Assembly (NCBI RefSeq): GCF_018340385.1
Contig: NC_056575.1
Location: 26,826,706-26,890,705, forward strand
Direction: 5' to 3'
Length of the DNA stretch: 64,000 nt
Origin: Cyprinus carpio
Taxonomy: Eukaryota; Chordata; Actinopteri; Cypriniformes; Cyprinidae
The notes beneath the pieces are model-generated. The model was not told where the DNA came from, did no database searches, and was given only the letters and a program-made list of their open reading frames with translations. Within the stretch, counting starts at the first letter, position 1, and each line of letters begins with the position of its first letter. The translations under genes were made by a program, and so were the position numbers. Below are positions 46,321-57,929 of this stretch, one piece after another.

Positions 46321-48495
46321 GTTGGTTTTTCATTCTCAAAGCTAAATTCACTCATTTGAACTTTATTAATCTCCAAGCTCTACAATAAATATTTACTTTG
46401 TTAAAGGTGTCATATAATGCGATTTCAAGTTTTCCTTTCTCTTTGGAGTGTTACAAGCTGTTCGTGAATAGATAAGAACCCTAGAGAGTAGTGCTTGTTT
46501 GTCATTTCTTCGATCACAAATGCAGACATGGTTTTATGTTTATGCGGCATGGTGCAATGCATAACAATACAGTATAAGTCATTATAATCTGTAATTATGT
46601 CCCCACTGGAAATAACAAATGCCTAGTTTGTATTGGGTTTTATTGGTTTTATCTCATCGAGCCAGTGTTCTGACAATTTGTGCTACCTTGTCAGATTTTT
46701 CCTTTATTAACATGTACACCTACCCCAGCGGTTCTCAATTTCAGTCATAAAGGATTTATAAAACCCATATGCAAGAGCAACCCCCCCAAAAGAAAAAGTA
46801 AACCATGGAAGCTATGGAAGGTGATAAAAGGAATTTGTGACAACAGGCATGACTCTCAACTTTTCCTGTGAGTTTGGGTCAGTTGGGCTGCAGAGTTTTG
46901 AAAATTGTGCAATTTGTTTAATGTGTTGTGTAGCTGAAATGACAGGCACCCAAAAGGAGAGTCAAAACAATCAAAGCTGAATTCTGACAAAGCATCTGTC
47001 CACTGTCGTTGAGCGTTCATTAGGAGTTTTTTGCTTTTTTTTCTAGAGTTATTTCAGTTAGCCCAATTCGCCTGCTGACTGCTGAGGGCCATCGGTGTGA
47101 GTTTTGAACTCTAATGTATATTAGTTAAGTGTATGGTGTGCACGAGAATATGAAAGATGGGCCCAAAATACGTTCAAAACACTCATGTGAAAATTCAGCT
47201 ACATAATGGCCAAATTGGGCTCAAGTGGCTTTTTGTTTCGTCCATCTTGTTGCAGTGAGCGTTTGAATGAAAAACTAGTTTTGATATGCTGTGTGACAGT
47301 CCACACATCGGCTTCTAGTAGAACGAACATGCTAGTTTTGCAGTTTGCTTTAGTTCAGTGGTACAGTCATGGAGTATCTGCATCAGGGCCTAAATCCTAT
47401 TGCAAGAGTGAGAACTCTTGGATATTCAGTTAAGTGAAATGAGCATGTGCTAAGAGAATTAAGTTTGGCAAGATGGTTGTGGGAAGCAGAAGGCTTGGTT
47501 CTAACTTTCTGGTGCCATGAGTGTGTGTAATTATCTGCTATGTGATCAAAGAATATTCATTTAACCATTAATATCTTGTGTCAATTTTGGTTTATACACC
47601 TCAAGTACCGTTGGCTGCCTTTTAAAAGCATGAAGTTTCAGAATTTAATGTTATAACCTTAAGGAAACATTCCGTTGAAAAAGGATTACCTAATGTATTT
47701 CTTATAAAACTAAGTTTGATTTTTGAACCTGTTGGCCTGAGATGAAAGTTTGAGGCTTCAGTTGATCGCTGATGACGTTGGTGATGAAAAGAACAAAGTT
47801 TGAAGGATTTTTGACAATTTTTGATGGATGCAATTTGGCCAGAACTTGCACAAGCTTAAGGTGGTGTCAAACACCTAATGGCATCTTCTCCTGGAGTTGG
47901 CAAGACCCCACGTGTGACAAGTATTTCAGTTCTGTCGAATCAATGGAACCTTGGACAAACTAGGCCTGATCTTGGATCATTGATCTTTTATGAGTGTGAG
48001 GAAGCTGTTATAGCTTAAAGGAGGAGTTAGCCAAGAGAAGTGTACTTCCTGGAGGAACGTTTACAAACTGTTTATGTTTTTTCTTTTTTTGTATCAATTT
48101 TTTTAATGTAGTTTGATATACACACTTGGAGGTTATAAAACCAATATGTTGCATAGATATCACCATACAGTGTAAAACATAATCCAGGAACTACAAAAGC
48201 AGATAGATACCAAATATGGTATACCTGTGATATTAAGTAATGTTAAAACAATTAATCAAAAAACATTCAAAAACAACATATGATTACATAATGAAATTGG
48301 ATACGTGATTGTCGGTTTCAAAGTATTTATAGAGTGAAACTCTACATTCCTTTGAGTTGTAAACCAGTCTTTTCTAGGTGTCATGTCTTTGATACCACAG
48401 TAACCAGAGGCCTGATTCAGCCTGGGTGTTAGTTCACATAACTAACAGATAGTTTGCTTGTTGGGTAAGGATAATATTTTTCTAATATTTTATAC
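46321..48495 (+). other. Intron of the FiNZ zinc-finger gene
   Basis: It starts with GTTGGT and runs to the acceptor ending at 48,682 (ttttcaccctag). It contains no recognised exon. The sequence near 46,850-48,060 reads like an old interspersed repeat, but no ends were identified. Confidence 0.6.
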
Positions 48496-48593
48496 CAGGG
48501 ATGTCAAATTCGGTTTTGGTAGGGCCAAAACCCTCTGGAGTTTAGCTAATCTATGCAGGACTGTGACCCTCAAGGAGCTGAGTTTGACACTTC
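48496..48593. mobile_element. hAT-type MITE relic in the intron
   Basis: It starts cagggatgtcaaattcggtt and ends gctgagtttgacacttc. These are imperfect inverted ends of a common teleost hAT-like MITE. The terminal few bases at the right are changed and no 8-bp duplication was found. Confidence 0.45.
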
Positions 48594-48682
48594 TTTTTGG
48601 ACATAAGGAAGATTTGTCCATTATTTCTGTTCTACTGCTGCTTGTAAATGGGTGTTAATTTGTATGTCTCTTTTCACCCTAG

Positions 48683-49513
48683 ACCCGAAAGAGGAGCATG
48701 AAGTACTGAATGAAATGCAAGATAAAGATCAGTGTGTAGCAAATATGATTTCATAACTGGAGAAAAATCATTTCGTTGTTCACAGACTGAAAAGACTTCC
48801 TCACAAAAAAGAGCTCAGAAGACTGGAACTAGAGTCATTTCACCTGCCAACAGTGCGGAAAGAATTTCAATCAACAAGGAAACCTTAAAGTTCACATGAG
48901 AATTCACACCGGAGTGAAGCCTTACACCTGCAAACAGTGTGGAAATACTTTCACTGAAAAAGGAAACCTTAAAAAACATATGAGAGTTCACACAGGAGAG
49001 AAGCCTTACACCTGCAAACAGTGTGGAAAGAGTTTCAATCAACAAGGAATCCTTAATGTCCACATGAGAGTTCACACTGGAGAGAAGCCTTACACCTGTC
49101 AACAGTGTGGAAATAGTTTCACTGAAAATGGAAACCTTAAAAGGCACATGAGAATTCATACTGGAGAGCAGCCTTATGCATGCCTTCAATGTGGAAAGAA
49201 TTTTACACATAAAAGCATTTATAATGCCCACATGGGAATCCACACTGGAGAGAAGCCTTTTACCTGCCAACAGTGTGGAAAACATTTCAGTCAACAAGGA
49301 AACCTTAAAGTCCACATGAGGGTTCACACCGGAGAGAAGCCTTACATCTGCAAACAGTGTGGACATGGTTTCATTAAAAAAGAAAGCCTTAAAAGACACA
49401 TGAGAGTTCACACTGGTGAGAAGCCTTACACATGCTCTCAGTGTGGAATCAGTTTCACTCAACTATCAAGCTTTAACAGGCACATGAGAATTCACATTAG
49501 AAAGGAGCATTAA
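48683..49513 (+). CDS. FiNZ-type zinc-finger gene, C2H2 exon with eight fingers
   Basis: The acceptor ends at 48,682. The spliced frame reads DPKEEHEVLNEMQDKDQC and then stops at 48,754-48,756. The linker continues one frame over (YDFITGEKSFRCSQTEKTSS), and the fingers are in the third frame. This fits two 1-nt deletions, near 48,735-48,745 and 48,829-48,833. From 48,833 to 49,513 there are eight complete C2H2 fingers (C-x2-C-x12-H-x3-H) with TGEKPY linkers. Residues at helix positions -1,2,3,6 are QGNV, EGNK, QGIV, EGNR, HSIA, QGNV, KESR and QSSR. The finger block is uninterrupted to the stop at 49,511-49,513, arguing for recent function. An internal ATG at 48,896 would give seven fingers only. 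Confidence 0.85.
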
Positions 49514-49965
49514 ATCTCCAAACTGTGTGAAAGAACTTTACAACAAAATTAAACCTCAAGGTCAATGTTATGCTATGGTTTTTATGTCTACACGAGGGTC
49601 TGCGTACAGTTTGCATGATGCAAAATACACAGAAATAGTATGCGCACCACCTGATTTTTGTAACTGCGCGTACTTTGTACATGCAGGTCACACATGAGCA
49701 TTGACTTGGTTTTGCACTAATCAATTGTTCCAAGGTGGCAACACTGGCCCAGGCCATCGTTTTTTGCATTAGAAAACAAAACTAAAGAGACGGAACAATA
49801 ATAACAATGCTAGTGCATGGGTACAAAAACAAAATTTACTTTGGGCTAAGGTATCACATGAACAGTTACACTTGTGAGAATCCATTTACATTTCATCAGT
49901 GTAGGTGGTTGTTGGGGGGGGGGGGGTATTCAGGTTATCTGCAGGATTTTTAAAATCAAATTTAA
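49514..49965. other. 3' flank of the zinc-finger gene
   Basis: No further exon is seen. A G homopolymer lies at about 49,915-49,926, followed by the left half of the repeat that is whole at 40,400-40,525. Confidence 0.5.
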
Positions 49966-50720
49966 GGATTCACACTTATAGTTTGGATTTCTTGGTTCGT
50001 TTGGTCCGGACCAAAAAAGAAAATGATACATTTGGTCCTGGTCCGCTTAGTGTTCACACTGGCATTTTTGACAGCGAACCTAAAGATACTGAACCTAAAG
50101 GCATAGTGATACTTTCACAACCTGATTGGTTGAGTTGATGATGTATATTTGGCAATGGAACTCATGGAACACTTCAAACAAAAGCTGTGTTTGACTTAAT
50201 ATGCAGACCGTTGTATAACATCAAAGTACCCATTCACTGATCGGTCTGCTCAGCGCCGCTTTGTCAAACACACCTAATGACGTCTGCTGGAATAGGCGCA
50301 CTCATTGCTGCGTGTACTTATGATTTTATTTTCACCACCTGTGAACTCACAAAGAGCTCATTAAAGGCTTTTTAGATCCTCGTTGCTCCACATTTACCCT
50401 TTGCTTCTTTTTGTTATGGATACACTGCTTGTTCCGCGTCATCAAATAATGACGCACAGCTTAGCAACTTGCCATTTTTTCCTGTTTTTGGTTCGTTTAG
50501 AAGTTTTTGGTCTGTGTTGCATTCATATTTCATTCAAACTGCACCAGAGTTTGTTTGGAAGCGGACTGAGACCCATCTTATTAGCGGTCTCGGACCGCTT
50601 GATTGGTGCGCACCAGGGTTCGGATGGCAGTGTTCACACATACTCAAATGAACCACACTAACAGAGCAATCGCACCAGAGTTAATTTTAATTGAAACAAA
50701 CATGACAAGTGTGAACACAC
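49966..50720. mobile_element. Non-autonomous DNA transposon with central hairpin
   Basis: Short inverted ends ttcacactt (49,969-49,977) and aagtgtgaa (50,707-50,715). It shares layout and words with the element at 30,838-31,716: caccagagtt, a central gagacc...ggtctcgga hairpin (50,561-50,573 with 50,586-50,598), and gtgcgcaccag. It has split an older repeat whose uninterrupted copy lies at 40,400-40,525. No transposase frame. Confidence 0.6.
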
Positions 50721-50797
50721 ATTTTGAGAATTTTTAAAGTTATTTTTAAGACCTGCACAAATAAAATGAATACCATAAAAGTGGGGTATGTCTATGG

Positions 50798-50990
50798 CAG
50801 TGGTCTCCAACCCTGCTCCTGGAGAGCTACTGTCGTGCAGATTTCAGCTCCAACCCCAAACAAACACACCTGAACCAACTAATCAAGGTGTTCAGGGCTA
50901 CTTGATAATTACAGACAGGTGTGTTGGAGCAGGGTTGGAACTGAAGTCTGCAGGATGGTAGCTCTCCAGGAGCAGGGTTGGAGATCACTG
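50798..50990. mobile_element. hAT-type MITE with 8-bp target duplication
   Basis: Near-perfect inverted repeats of about 33 bp: cagtggtctccaaccctgct and onward at the left, agcagggttggagatcactg at the right. They are flanked by 8-bp duplications gtctatgg (50,790-50,797) and gtctgtgg (50,991-50,998), one mismatch. An 8-bp duplication is diagnostic of hAT elements. It is 193 bp long with no coding capacity. Confidence 0.88.
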
Positions 50991-50999
50991 GTCTGTGGT

Positions 51000-52299
51000 A
51001 ACAGTTCAATTAACAATTATCCATGATGAACACCTGCAGGTAATAGATAGGTGCATAGAAAAAAAAACCAAGGCCAAAATACAAAAAAAACTCAACAGTC
51101 CCGCACACTATCAATACTTGCACACATTACATTACATACATTTTATTAATGTTTTCATTATTAGAAACATCCTGTAGAAAGATTATCTCAAAACAAATAT
51201 TTTCAAGTCACATCACACAATAAATCAAAAAGGCAGTATAATACATAAAAAAAACTCACTCTGTAGCATCACATTAAACAGTGCTTCAAAAGTTCATGTT
51301 AGTATTGTAATTTCACTGTTGTTCTGTAAAATAAAATAAAAAGACAGTAATAATGATAATAATCATCATTACAACAGCTCTGTTAATACATTATAACACA
51401 CAGTTTTCAAAATTGGGATCTGAAATATTTTCTAATGTTTTTCAAAGAAATTTTACTTTTTTATGGAAGGTTTCTTTTAATTGTACAGTAAATAATACAT
51501 GCCTGATTCAAGAAGGGGGTCTGATGGCCAAAAATATTATTTTATTAACTTATTCTTTTTAAGTTAAATTGTGCTTTGTTGCTATAGTGTCTGGATGTAA
51601 AAAATGTGGAAGACGGGTGTGAAATATCGAATGAGTCCCAGGAAGTTTTGATGGGTATGGTGAGACCCCTATTTGTGTGGAAAAGAGTTTTAAATATCTC
51701 TGCATTATAGTATAATACTAGGGAAGGGAAAAAAAATGATTACACCAATATATTGGCAACCGAAATTGCAAATTGATTTTGGAGGGCTGAAATCATTAAC
51801 TGAAACCGTGTCCAACAGTAGCCAATGAAACAAAACCAAAATCAATACTAATCATGACAAAGAGCTAATAAAATGATACCTATACTTGGGTGACATATTG
51901 ATATGTATTGTTTTGTTTTTTGTTTTGTTTGTTTTTTTAAGAACTATGATTCAACAAGTACTGCAATTCGATATTGTAATATATTGTGATTTTTGTTTGC
52001 TTTTTTTAACACTAGACCAAGGGGGAGCGTTTAATCACACAGACTGTACATGATATATAAGATGAGGCATATTTACAAAAACAATAACACCTTTCTGAGT
52101 TTATTTCAAGAGCATCATACAGTATGTTCTATAAAAACAGTCATTTCAAAACCCTGCATTTTCCTGTGTATAAAAACAAGTGGTTAAGAATGTGCATAGA
52201 TTGAATAAAAATAGGGGAGAGCAGGGGGAAAACACTTTATGGTTTTTTGGGTCAATTATTCAAAATATAATTTTTGTTTACTATGTCCTCTTGCATATT
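51000..52299. other. No gene recognised
   Basis: AT-rich sequence with A and T homopolymer runs. Nothing resembling a conserved exon or a defined element was found. Confidence 0.45.
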
Positions 52300-52382
52300 T
52301 ACACTATTTTCCTGTTTAACACGCTATAAAGCTGCATTGTATAAACCAGTATTATATAAATAAAAGTGATTTGACTTGACTA
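52300..52382 (+). mobile_element. LINE 3' tail fragment
   Basis: gctataaagctgcattgtat and tatataaataaaagtgattt then gacttgact resemble the 3' ends of teleost LINEs of the L2 type, which end in short simple repeats. Only the tail is present. Confidence 0.4.
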
Positions 52383-52774
52383 ATGGAATTGCATTTTTGT
52401 GAGGGGCAAAGCTGAATGCAAATTCTTTATATAAGCTGGACAAAAAACAATCTTAAAATTGCATTTTTATTGACAGCCTGAAAATCAATTAGAACATTTT
52501 TAGTAAATAAAAAAAAACGTGAACAATGCATAGTAATCAATTCAATGCCTAAGTGAAAAAATAATACTTTGAAGTTTAACATTTACTGTTCATTGCGGTC
52601 ATGACAAATATAATGACTTCAATATCCCTCAGTGCCACAATTCATGTGCACCCACCCCTCACAGAAGACACACTTCGCCCATTTTTCCCCAGGGACAGAA
52701 GATAAAAATGCTTCACCTTCACACACGCAGGTTTTTAAGATGGGAATGATTATAATTATGATTAGTATTCACAC
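52383..52774. other. No gene recognised
   Basis: AT-rich sequence between two LINE tails. No exon seen. Confidence 0.4.
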
Positions 52775-53030
52775 ACCACATCATCAAGTTTGCTGATGAT
52801 GACCACAACTGTGGTAGGTCTGATCAGCTGCATCACTGGTCTGGTATGGGGAATGGAGATTACCACATCCGATAGTTTAGCTATGAAGGTCTAAAAAATG
52901 TTCTTACATTTAGTGTTGTATGTTTATACTTATGTTTATTTATGTGGCACCATGGTCCTGCGAGACACGACATTTCGTTCACTGTATGTCCACACGAGTA
53001 GCGAAATGACAATTAAACCTCACCTTTAAT
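52775..53030 (+). mobile_element. LINE 3' end, internally deleted
   Basis: cacatcatcaagtttgctga then tgatgac reads HIIKFADDD, an FADD-type catalytic block of a non-LTR reverse transcriptase. It soon runs into a 3' tail with gcaccatggtcctgcgagac, catttcgttcactgtatgtc and cgaaatgacaattaaacct. These are features of a teleost LINE 3' UTR. The middle of the element has been lost. Confidence 0.65.
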
Positions 53031-56000
53031 GTTTCAGATCATCAAACAAATTTAAATATTAGTAAAAGATAACACAAGTGGAACACAACATGTAGTTTTT
53101 TAAATGAAGGTTTTTATATTAAGGAAAAAGAGATTGGTCATGTATGGAGGTGTGTCTGACTCCCGACAATGCTAGGTAGGATTGTTCCAGAGTTTGGGCG
53201 CTAAATAGGAACAAATTGATTTTGATATTCTAGGTATTATCAAACAGAGTTTTGAGATCACAGCAAACGTGAAGGACTATAATGTGTATATAAGCCCTGA
53301 ATGGTTTACCTCCTCAATACTTGATTGAGGCTTATAAGTAATGTGAAATATCTAAAGATGCACAATAGTTATATCGGCACTAAAAAAAGCATTTTTTATT
53401 GGGCCTCTCTTATTTTGTTAAAATTATTATCATTTGCTTTTTGAAGATTTTTTAACAGAACCAAATGCACCAGAAAAGTATCTTTTATAAAAGTCTTGCA
53501 TGTGATTGCAAGGTCTTATTTCTGACTTGTTTCAGTTATTACTATATTTCAATCAGATTATGGTGGAAATTGAGATTTATATTCCAGTCTTTGATCTGAG
53601 TACCAAAAAATTTGCGCAGTTTTTATTGTTTCGTTCAATGATATTACATATTTACTCCAGAATCGGCAAACATGCAGTTATCAAAACCTCAATTTCAAGA
53701 TTCAGGATCCTTGGGCCCTGTTTACACCTAGTATTAAGATGCATTTGTTGATTTATCACAAGTTGACAACACTAAATACAGATTAACAGGGTCTAAATTG
53801 CTTCTTGAGCTTGTCTCATTAACCACTTAAGAGGTAGTCCAATACACAGTCGACTGTAATCTGTCACATATAGACGCTCATGTGGTCGAATGTTAAAAAG
53901 CCAAAAGTCCCCAACTCTGCTACTGACTCTAATGCATCTGACCTAATGGAACGCTTGCCAGACAGAATTTAAACTTTGTCAGCTTAAGACCTAAATTTAG
54001 TTTTAGTACATACTGTATTCATCTTCAATGTTCTCACAATTACTAATTTCTGCTTTACTATGATTTCTATTTCTGCAGCTATTGAAATAGAAATGAAAGC
54101 TGCTGTTCTCCATATGAATGCGGCAGAAGATGATGGAAAAACATATGTAAATTACGCAAGCTTATTTCAACCATTAAAAAGTTCTGAAAAATCTCATACA
54201 TTTACCCTCCCCTTGACAAAATGAGGACAGAAGTGGTTGAAAGTGGACAAAAGAGAAAAATTAAAACACCAGGTGTAAACAGTCTCCCTCATCTACTTGA
54301 GGAACATTTGAAACTTTGCATCTGAAACACTTTATTCACTACTATGTGTGGTATATAATCAAATGTTTTCTATTTGCAAGAGACGCTTTAAGGCCGACAG
54401 CCCTCACTTACAGTAATTCACAATAGCTGTTTTGTTCTAACCATGAGTGAATTGAAAGATCACGACAAGTGAGAGAATGATAAAAACCCTGCTTAGCAAG
54501 CCATGGCAAAATGAGTCATTTGTCTTAGTACAAATGTCATGTGTTTCACTAACAGCATTATATTTACTCATGTTGTCTGTACTATTTGCCAAGTTAGCAG
54601 AATTGAGAGAAAGATTAGAGTAAATGACGAATGTTTATCCTCTTGTGGTTTCCTCACCTTCTTTGAGAGTGACAGAAAGCCCCAATAGGACACTCTACTC
54701 AGAAGACCAATAGAGTCAATCACTGATTCTACGAATTAGGGAACATTAAACATAAAATGGCCACGATTCTGCGAAAAGAGATCATTTCTGGACACGAATG
54801 TACGTGCAGAGGGGTGGGGATGCCATATAGAGGATGGAATATAATGTTGTGAAATGATGCTGAACTTAACTCTCTGCTGTGGTGACACAAGGAGAGTTCC
54901 ATGCGCATGGTTATAATAAACATAGACCAAAGAAACATCTCTCTGACTCTTGTGCATTCCTCATCTGAGTGACTCTGAAATAACTTTTTCCACAACAGAT
55001 ATGAGTGTATATGAAATAAATTTTTCTATGACTGTTGTGAATTGCTAGTTGCGAAAGACCAACTCCATTCCTGCCATCCTAGTGCCTGTATTCACTGCAC
55101 AATTGAACTGTTTTGTCTACTGTATTAATATGAGGCCAATTTTAGTCCTGCTACTGGCCTCCTTTCTCACGTCCGCGTTCTCCACTGGCAGCATATTTTT
55201 GTCTATGAGCGCCACTTGAGCCTCATTCGCGCCTCTCTGTCCGAATGCCGTACACACTGCCACAGCCAAATCTCTTCACCATCAATTATCAAGACTGCAC
55301 GGACAAGTGAAATTGTGATCATTCTGGGGTTCATTTGTATTGGTCTCTTTTCATCACCTTAGATCTGGATGGCACTGGAAAAAAAGTAAAGAGGCAGGTA
55401 CTATTAAAGAATTTTACTTTTATATTTATTTTATATTTCAAAATGAACACAAAAAAACAGTGTAATGCAAAACTTTATTTTGGGACTATCAATGGCGAGC
55501 ATACAATCCTACAGTTAAAACCAAGAAGTCATTTCAGAAAACGCACAACTTTTCGGTTGGCTATATTTTGCCCGTCACTGAAACAGCACTGCACATTTTC
55601 AGCAAATTTAAATATGTCATAGTTCATCCCTGTGCTGACTTGGTTCTCATTGCTGTGGCCATTGTTTGTTCACAGGCGAAAAGACCACACTGCTTGTGGT
55701 CTCAGGGTCTTCCTGGCAGCAATGTCTGATTCGTTCCCTTCCTGATTCAATTCCTGCTCACGTCCAACTCACAGGCACGTCATGCGGCTGGGAAGTATGC
55801 AGAGGCACAGTGAGCTGGCTAAAACAATGTCCTCACACCTTGGCTGAGTCGCTGTATGGTTAATGGTGGGCATTTAGGGTCATTTTAAAGGAGGTAATGC
55901 CTTTAAAGGAAATGCCTTACAATGCTGCCACAATGCAGTAAAATTGGCACTGCTTCAGAAAGTGGAGTGGGAATGCTTGGATGTTCTGTTCTCGCGTGCA

Positions 56001-57179
56001 TCCTGCATGGGGCATCCATCACCAAACACACTCCTCAATCTGATTTCCGTCCATTGCAACCACATCTAAATACAGGAATCTGTAAGTTGCTGCTGTCGAC
56101 CAGTGCCATCAAACTAGGAAAAATGTAGTGCTGTAATTGAGATGTTGGTGCGCGGTTCCTGGTGGGGGGTGAATGTTGATAGGTGTTTTCCCTGCCAGCA
56201 CGGCACCCAGACTGTTGGGAAGTTCGGCACTGAGTCTCGAATCGCTCAGGACTTATCTGGCCACTCTTCCACGCGTTCAGTGGCAGGCTGAAAGTTAAAA
56301 AAAAAGAAAAGAAAGAAAACAAGAAAAGTAAAAAGGAAGAATATTGATAATTGTATAAGATATTTCAGCGGCTTCTTTAGTTTGTCAGACCTTATATCAC
56401 TTGTTTATAGGCATTTGAACAGCGAGCAGCCTGACCAGCATGCAATCAAGACTATAAACGTTATCAAAACCCGAAATCACATACCTTTAAATATTTCTCA
56501 TTTTAAATCCTGGTAGATTGGGGCAGCACAGGTTACAGGAGCAAACTGTGCCGAATCTTTGAAATCACCCACTCAGAAGTGGTAAAAAAAGGCTCCTAAA
56601 GCTTTCCCCAAAAAAATATGGAAAAGTACATACCTTTATCCATTCTGCATGAATCCTACACCTTTTCAGTAAAACTTAAATGAAACACATTTTAGGCTTT
56701 ATGCAGCTGAGGTAAAAGCACACATGTAGATACATACAATATATACTGTAGATAAATTATTTAATTTCTTCATTACATTAAAGCAGGTTTTTGTTTTATA
56801 ACAACTAGAGGAATTCTCAGATCAGGATTTTTGGGCAGCGCGATACCGCGTAGCAGATTTTGTCATGGTGATGTCTGGCCACTACCGATTCTGATGCTGC
56901 AAGCTGTATAACAACTGATATGTAGCCCGCGGATCACCGTTAATCTTTTTCAGATAAGTAATACGATATAGATGTGGCGCTTTTTATATTTTTGTTAAAT
57001 GTTATACTGTAATTATGTAATATATGTAATGTAACAGAGTACTAAATAATCAGCAAATAAAAAGATATTACATTATTACCAAAGTGAACATGACTTTAAA
57101 AGCATGCCTTTTAAAATGTGATGTATGCATATCATTATCATATTAAGATAAGAGACACTAATAACAAAATGTAAGCTAG
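53031..57179. other. No gene recognised with confidence
   Basis: The longest gene-poor stretch. 53,150-53,350 resembles an old LINE-derived repeat. Near 55,358-55,397 a short piece (LDGTGKKVKRQ) is bounded by AG and GT, and 55,676-55,863 is open after a ttgttcacag acceptor, but neither matches a family I recognise. 56,820-56,950 reads like a degraded interspersed repeat. Confidence 0.4.
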
Positions 57180-57929
57180 TCTGAATGGCAACCCCCAATG
57201 TTTTATTTTCAGCGAGTTCACGCCTACATCTCATCTAATCGTTAACCCCGGCAATATCGCCGCCCTGTTAACAATGTCAGCATACTTTTTTTGGCGTGCT
57301 GTCGCTGGGGGAGGGGCATTCCGATGCCCGATATATGCCCGGCGAACTCCGTAAGAACTCCCCTTCTCCTCAATGTGGGGATAAAAACAGATTAGGAAAG
57401 TGAGGCGAGGTTTTTATTGGGGTGGAGGAGGGATGCCGGAAAACTGTCGCAGGATATAGGTAAGTAGGCTGGCATTTATATAACACACGTATTGTGTTCT
57501 ATTTAATATGGTTATGCTAAAATTAGTTGCACCTGTGGCCAAATTGGTTATTATCTGATCAGTGCTCTCCGAAGCCTTGTTAATAAAATCATCATTTCAC
57601 AGTTCACGCCCTTACACGAATCTGTTAGCAAATATTTAAGCATATTTTGGCGTGCTGTCGGTCGGGGGATGCCCGGCCTTGGATATAGCCCAGACGCCGA
57701 AGTAACTCCCGCAAAAATATGCTAAAGGCATGGGCACAGCAGCTCAGAGAGTCAAAATCTTTAGGTTGGGCCGCCGCCAAATATGCATGTCTGACAAGTA
57801 GAATAAAGGTGGCAGGGGGGCTAGCCGGTAAGCTCTCAGTGCCTCAGACGGAGGCTGTCGTCTGTCAGCGTCGACTGCGCGAGCCCTACATTCCGCTATA
57901 AAAAGGACACATGGCAGATCAAATGAGTG
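57180..57929 (+). repeat. Diverged tandem pair upstream of the minisatellite
   Basis: 57,280-57,365 and 57,640-57,715 share ggcgtgctgtcg, gatgcccg, gatata, gccc and aactcc in order, so a block of about 360 bp is present twice in diverged form. The second copy ends with a TATA-like tataaaaa at 57,897-57,904. Confidence 0.5.
57897..57904 (+). promoter_or_regulatory. TATA-like element ahead of the minisatellite
   Basis: The sequence ccgctataaaaaggacac has the form of a good TATA box, with GC-rich sequence upstream. A start about 25-30 nt downstream would transcribe straight into the repeat array at 57,930. No direct evidence of transcription. Confidence 0.35.

Noticed and set aside
45857..46351. 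Minus-strand frame of 164 codons rich in Ser/Val
   Set aside because: Shadow of the FiNZ exon on the + strand. Its repeats mirror the four FiNZ motifs.
48815..49462. Minus-strand frame of 215 codons
   Set aside because: Shadow of the C2H2 zinc-finger array on the opposite strand.
55358..55863. Two AG/GT-bounded pieces as exons of an unknown gene
   Set aside because: AG and GT occur by chance at this frequency. The translations match no family I recognise, and the pieces do not share a clear phase.
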